A stretch of DNA of 6,348 nucleotides from Mucilaginibacter sp. (GTDB taxonomy: Bacteria > Bacteroidota > Bacteroidia > Sphingobacteriales > Sphingobacteriaceae). The DNA is taken from contig JAICXZ010000202.1 in the NCBI GenBank assembly GCA_025934475.1, forward strand, positions 1-6,348, given 5' to 3'. Below the pieces are notes generated by a model. It was given only the letters and a program-made list of their open reading frames with translations. It had not been told where the DNA came from and made no database searches. Position numbers and translations under genes: made by a program. Below, in pieces: positions 5,452 to 6,348 of the stretch (the stretch's first letter is position 1; each line of letters begins with the position of its first letter).

Positions 5452-6348
5452 ATGGCCGAAGTAGTAAAGATGCCTAAGATGAGCGATACCATGACCGAAG
5501 GGGTATTGGCTAAATGGCATAAAAAGGTTGGCGACAAAGTAAAATCGGGCGATGTGCTGGCCGAGGTAGAAACCGATAAGGCTACCATGGACTTTGAATC
5601 GTTCCAGGATGGTACTTTATTATATATAGGTGTTGAAGAAGGCAAAGCAGTACCAGTCGATACGGTAATTGCTGTGCTCGGCAAAGAAGGCGAAGATTAT
5701 AAATCGGCCTTAGATGCCGCTAATGGCGCAAGTAGCAGTGGCACTGGCAGTAGCAGTGCTGCCGCTGAAAAGCCCGCTGAAGAAAAGACTGCCACTGCCA
5801 CTCCTGAAAAAGCTGCTCCTGCCGTTGATTTGTCAAAAACTCCTGCTGCTGTAATCCGGATGCCGCTATTGAGCGACACTATGACTGAAGGCGTTATACA
5901 AAAGTGGAACTTCAAAGTCGGCGATAAGATTAAATCCGACGACTCATTGGCCGATGTAGAAACCGACAAGGCAACTATGGAAGTTGTGGGTTACGAAGCC
6001 GGCACACTATTATATATAGGTGTAAAAGAAGGCGAAGCTGCCAAGGTGAATGATATCATCGCTATTGTAGGTAAAGAAGGAACTGATATTACGCCTCTAT
6101 TACAGGGTGGTGCTACCGCAAGTAGCAGTAGCACTGGAAGCAGCAGCCCTGAAGCAGAAAAACCTGCTGAAACTAACAAAGAGGAGAATGCTACTGCTAC
6201 TGCCGCTGCTACTCCTTCCTCAGCCGACGACAGCCGCGTGAAAGCTTCACCGCTGGCACGTAAGATCGCTAAAGAAAAAGGTATCAACCTGAACGATGTC
6301 AAAGGCACCGCCGATGGCGGCCGCATTGTGAAAAAGGATATTGAAGGC
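5452..6348 (+). CDS. pdhC: Pyruvate dehydrogenase E2, dihydrolipoamide acetyltransferase, 3'-partial
   Basis: The first 299 codons of E2, open to the right edge. E2 forms the core of the complex and passes acetyl groups from lipoyl arms to CoA. The visible part starts MAEVVKMPKMSDTMTEG. Lipoyl domain 1 spans about residues 2-78 with lipoyl-lysine Lys43 in ETDKATM. An Ala/Ser/Pro/Glu linker follows to about 130. Lipoyl domain 2 spans about 132-208 with Lys173 in a second ETDKATM. A second, similar linker leads to the peripheral subunit-binding domain from about 262 (VKASPLARKIAKEKGINLNDVKGT, then GGRIVKKDIEG). The catalytic acyltransferase domain, with its HxxxD motif, lies beyond the window. 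Specificity for pyruvate over 2-oxoglutarate or branched-chain substrates is inferred from adjacency to pdhA. The ATG at 5452 has no clear Shine-Dalgarno; it is the only start that gives a complete first lipoyl domain. Confidence 0.95.
   Translation, partial: MAEVVKMPKMSDTMTEGVLAKWHKKVGDKVKSGDVLAEVETDKATMDFESFQDGTLLYIGVEEGKAVPVDTVIAVLGKEGEDYKSALDAANGASSSGTGSSSAAAEKPAEEKTATATPEKAAPAVDLSKTPAAVIRMPLLSDTMTEGVIQKWNFKVGDKIKSDDSLADVETDKATMEVVGYEAGTLLYIGVKEGEAAKVNDIIAIVGKEGTDITPLLQGGATASSSSTGSSSPEAEKPAETNKEENATATAAATPSSADDSRVKASPLARKIAKEKGINLNDVKGTADGGRIVKKDIEG
5461..6177 (+). repeat. Tandem in-frame duplication: lipoyl domain plus linker
   Basis: Residues 4-112 of E2 (5461-5787) align with residues 134-242 (5851-6177) at a constant offset of 130 residues, 390 bp, without a gap. 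The match covers the lipoyl domain (MSDTMTEG/LSDTMTEG, ETDKATM twice, GTLLYIG twice, GKEG twice). It continues into the flexible linker (ASSSGTGSSS/ASSSSTGSSS, EKPAE twice). A 16-bp stretch, TATTATATATAGGTGT, is identical in both copies. Confidence 0.8.

Noticed and set aside
5697..6326. Long reverse-strand open frames opposite the E2 gene
   Set aside because: They are low-complexity Ala/Ser/Leu frames mirroring the Ala/Glu/Ser-rich E2 linkers; the + strand encodes a clear two-lipoyl-domain protein.

Overview
The window looks like chromosomal DNA from a Bacteroidota species, most likely family Sphingobacteriaceae (Mucilaginibacter or Pedobacter type). That placement rests on three things: the character of the proteins, the lack of clear Shine-Dalgarno sequences before most starts, and two promoter candidates matching the Bacteroidota consensus (TTTG, 19-20 nt spacer, TAnnTTTG). 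It is inference from memory of these families, not a database match.

Layout, left to right. (1) Positions 2-514, + strand: the 3' part of an ABC transporter ATPase whose N-terminal, Walker A-bearing part looks cut off and possibly degenerate. (2) Positions 2035-529, - strand: a two-gene unit, first an SPFH/band-7 membrane protein, then 13 bp later a secreted DUF922-type protein with an HEQGH zinc-protease-like motif. (3) Positions 2121-2309, + strand: a 62-residue two-helix membrane protein, divergent from the SPFH gene. (4) Positions 2329-2362: a 34-bp near-perfect palindrome centred on ATGCAT, lying between convergent genes. (5) Positions 4123-2368, - strand: a secreted NlpC/P60 cell-wall hydrolase, then a CapA-family lipoprotein, with a strong hairpin plus U-tract only 3 nt before the CapA start codon. 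(6) Positions 4124-4406: a divergent control region with a promoter candidate on each strand and a 14-bp palindrome. (7) Positions 4407 to the end, + strand: pdhA (pyruvate dehydrogenase E1 alpha) and, 49 bp later, the first 299 codons of the E2 dihydrolipoamide acetyltransferase. The E2 gene is open to the window edge and carries two tandem lipoyl domains and the start of the E1/E3-binding domain.

Functionally the window is mostly housekeeping. The right side makes two components of the pyruvate-to-acetyl-CoA complex. The middle holds envelope proteins: a peptidoglycan hydrolase, a CapA-like lipoprotein, an SPFH scaffold and a secreted metalloprotease-like protein. I found no CRISPR array, tRNA, rRNA, insertion sequence, phage gene or defence system, and nothing that convincingly forms a new multi-gene system. 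The points most worth a second look are the ABC gene's odd N-terminus, the ATGCAT palindrome as a likely dispersed repeat, the terminator placed at the CapA start, and the in-register lipoyl-plus-linker duplication.
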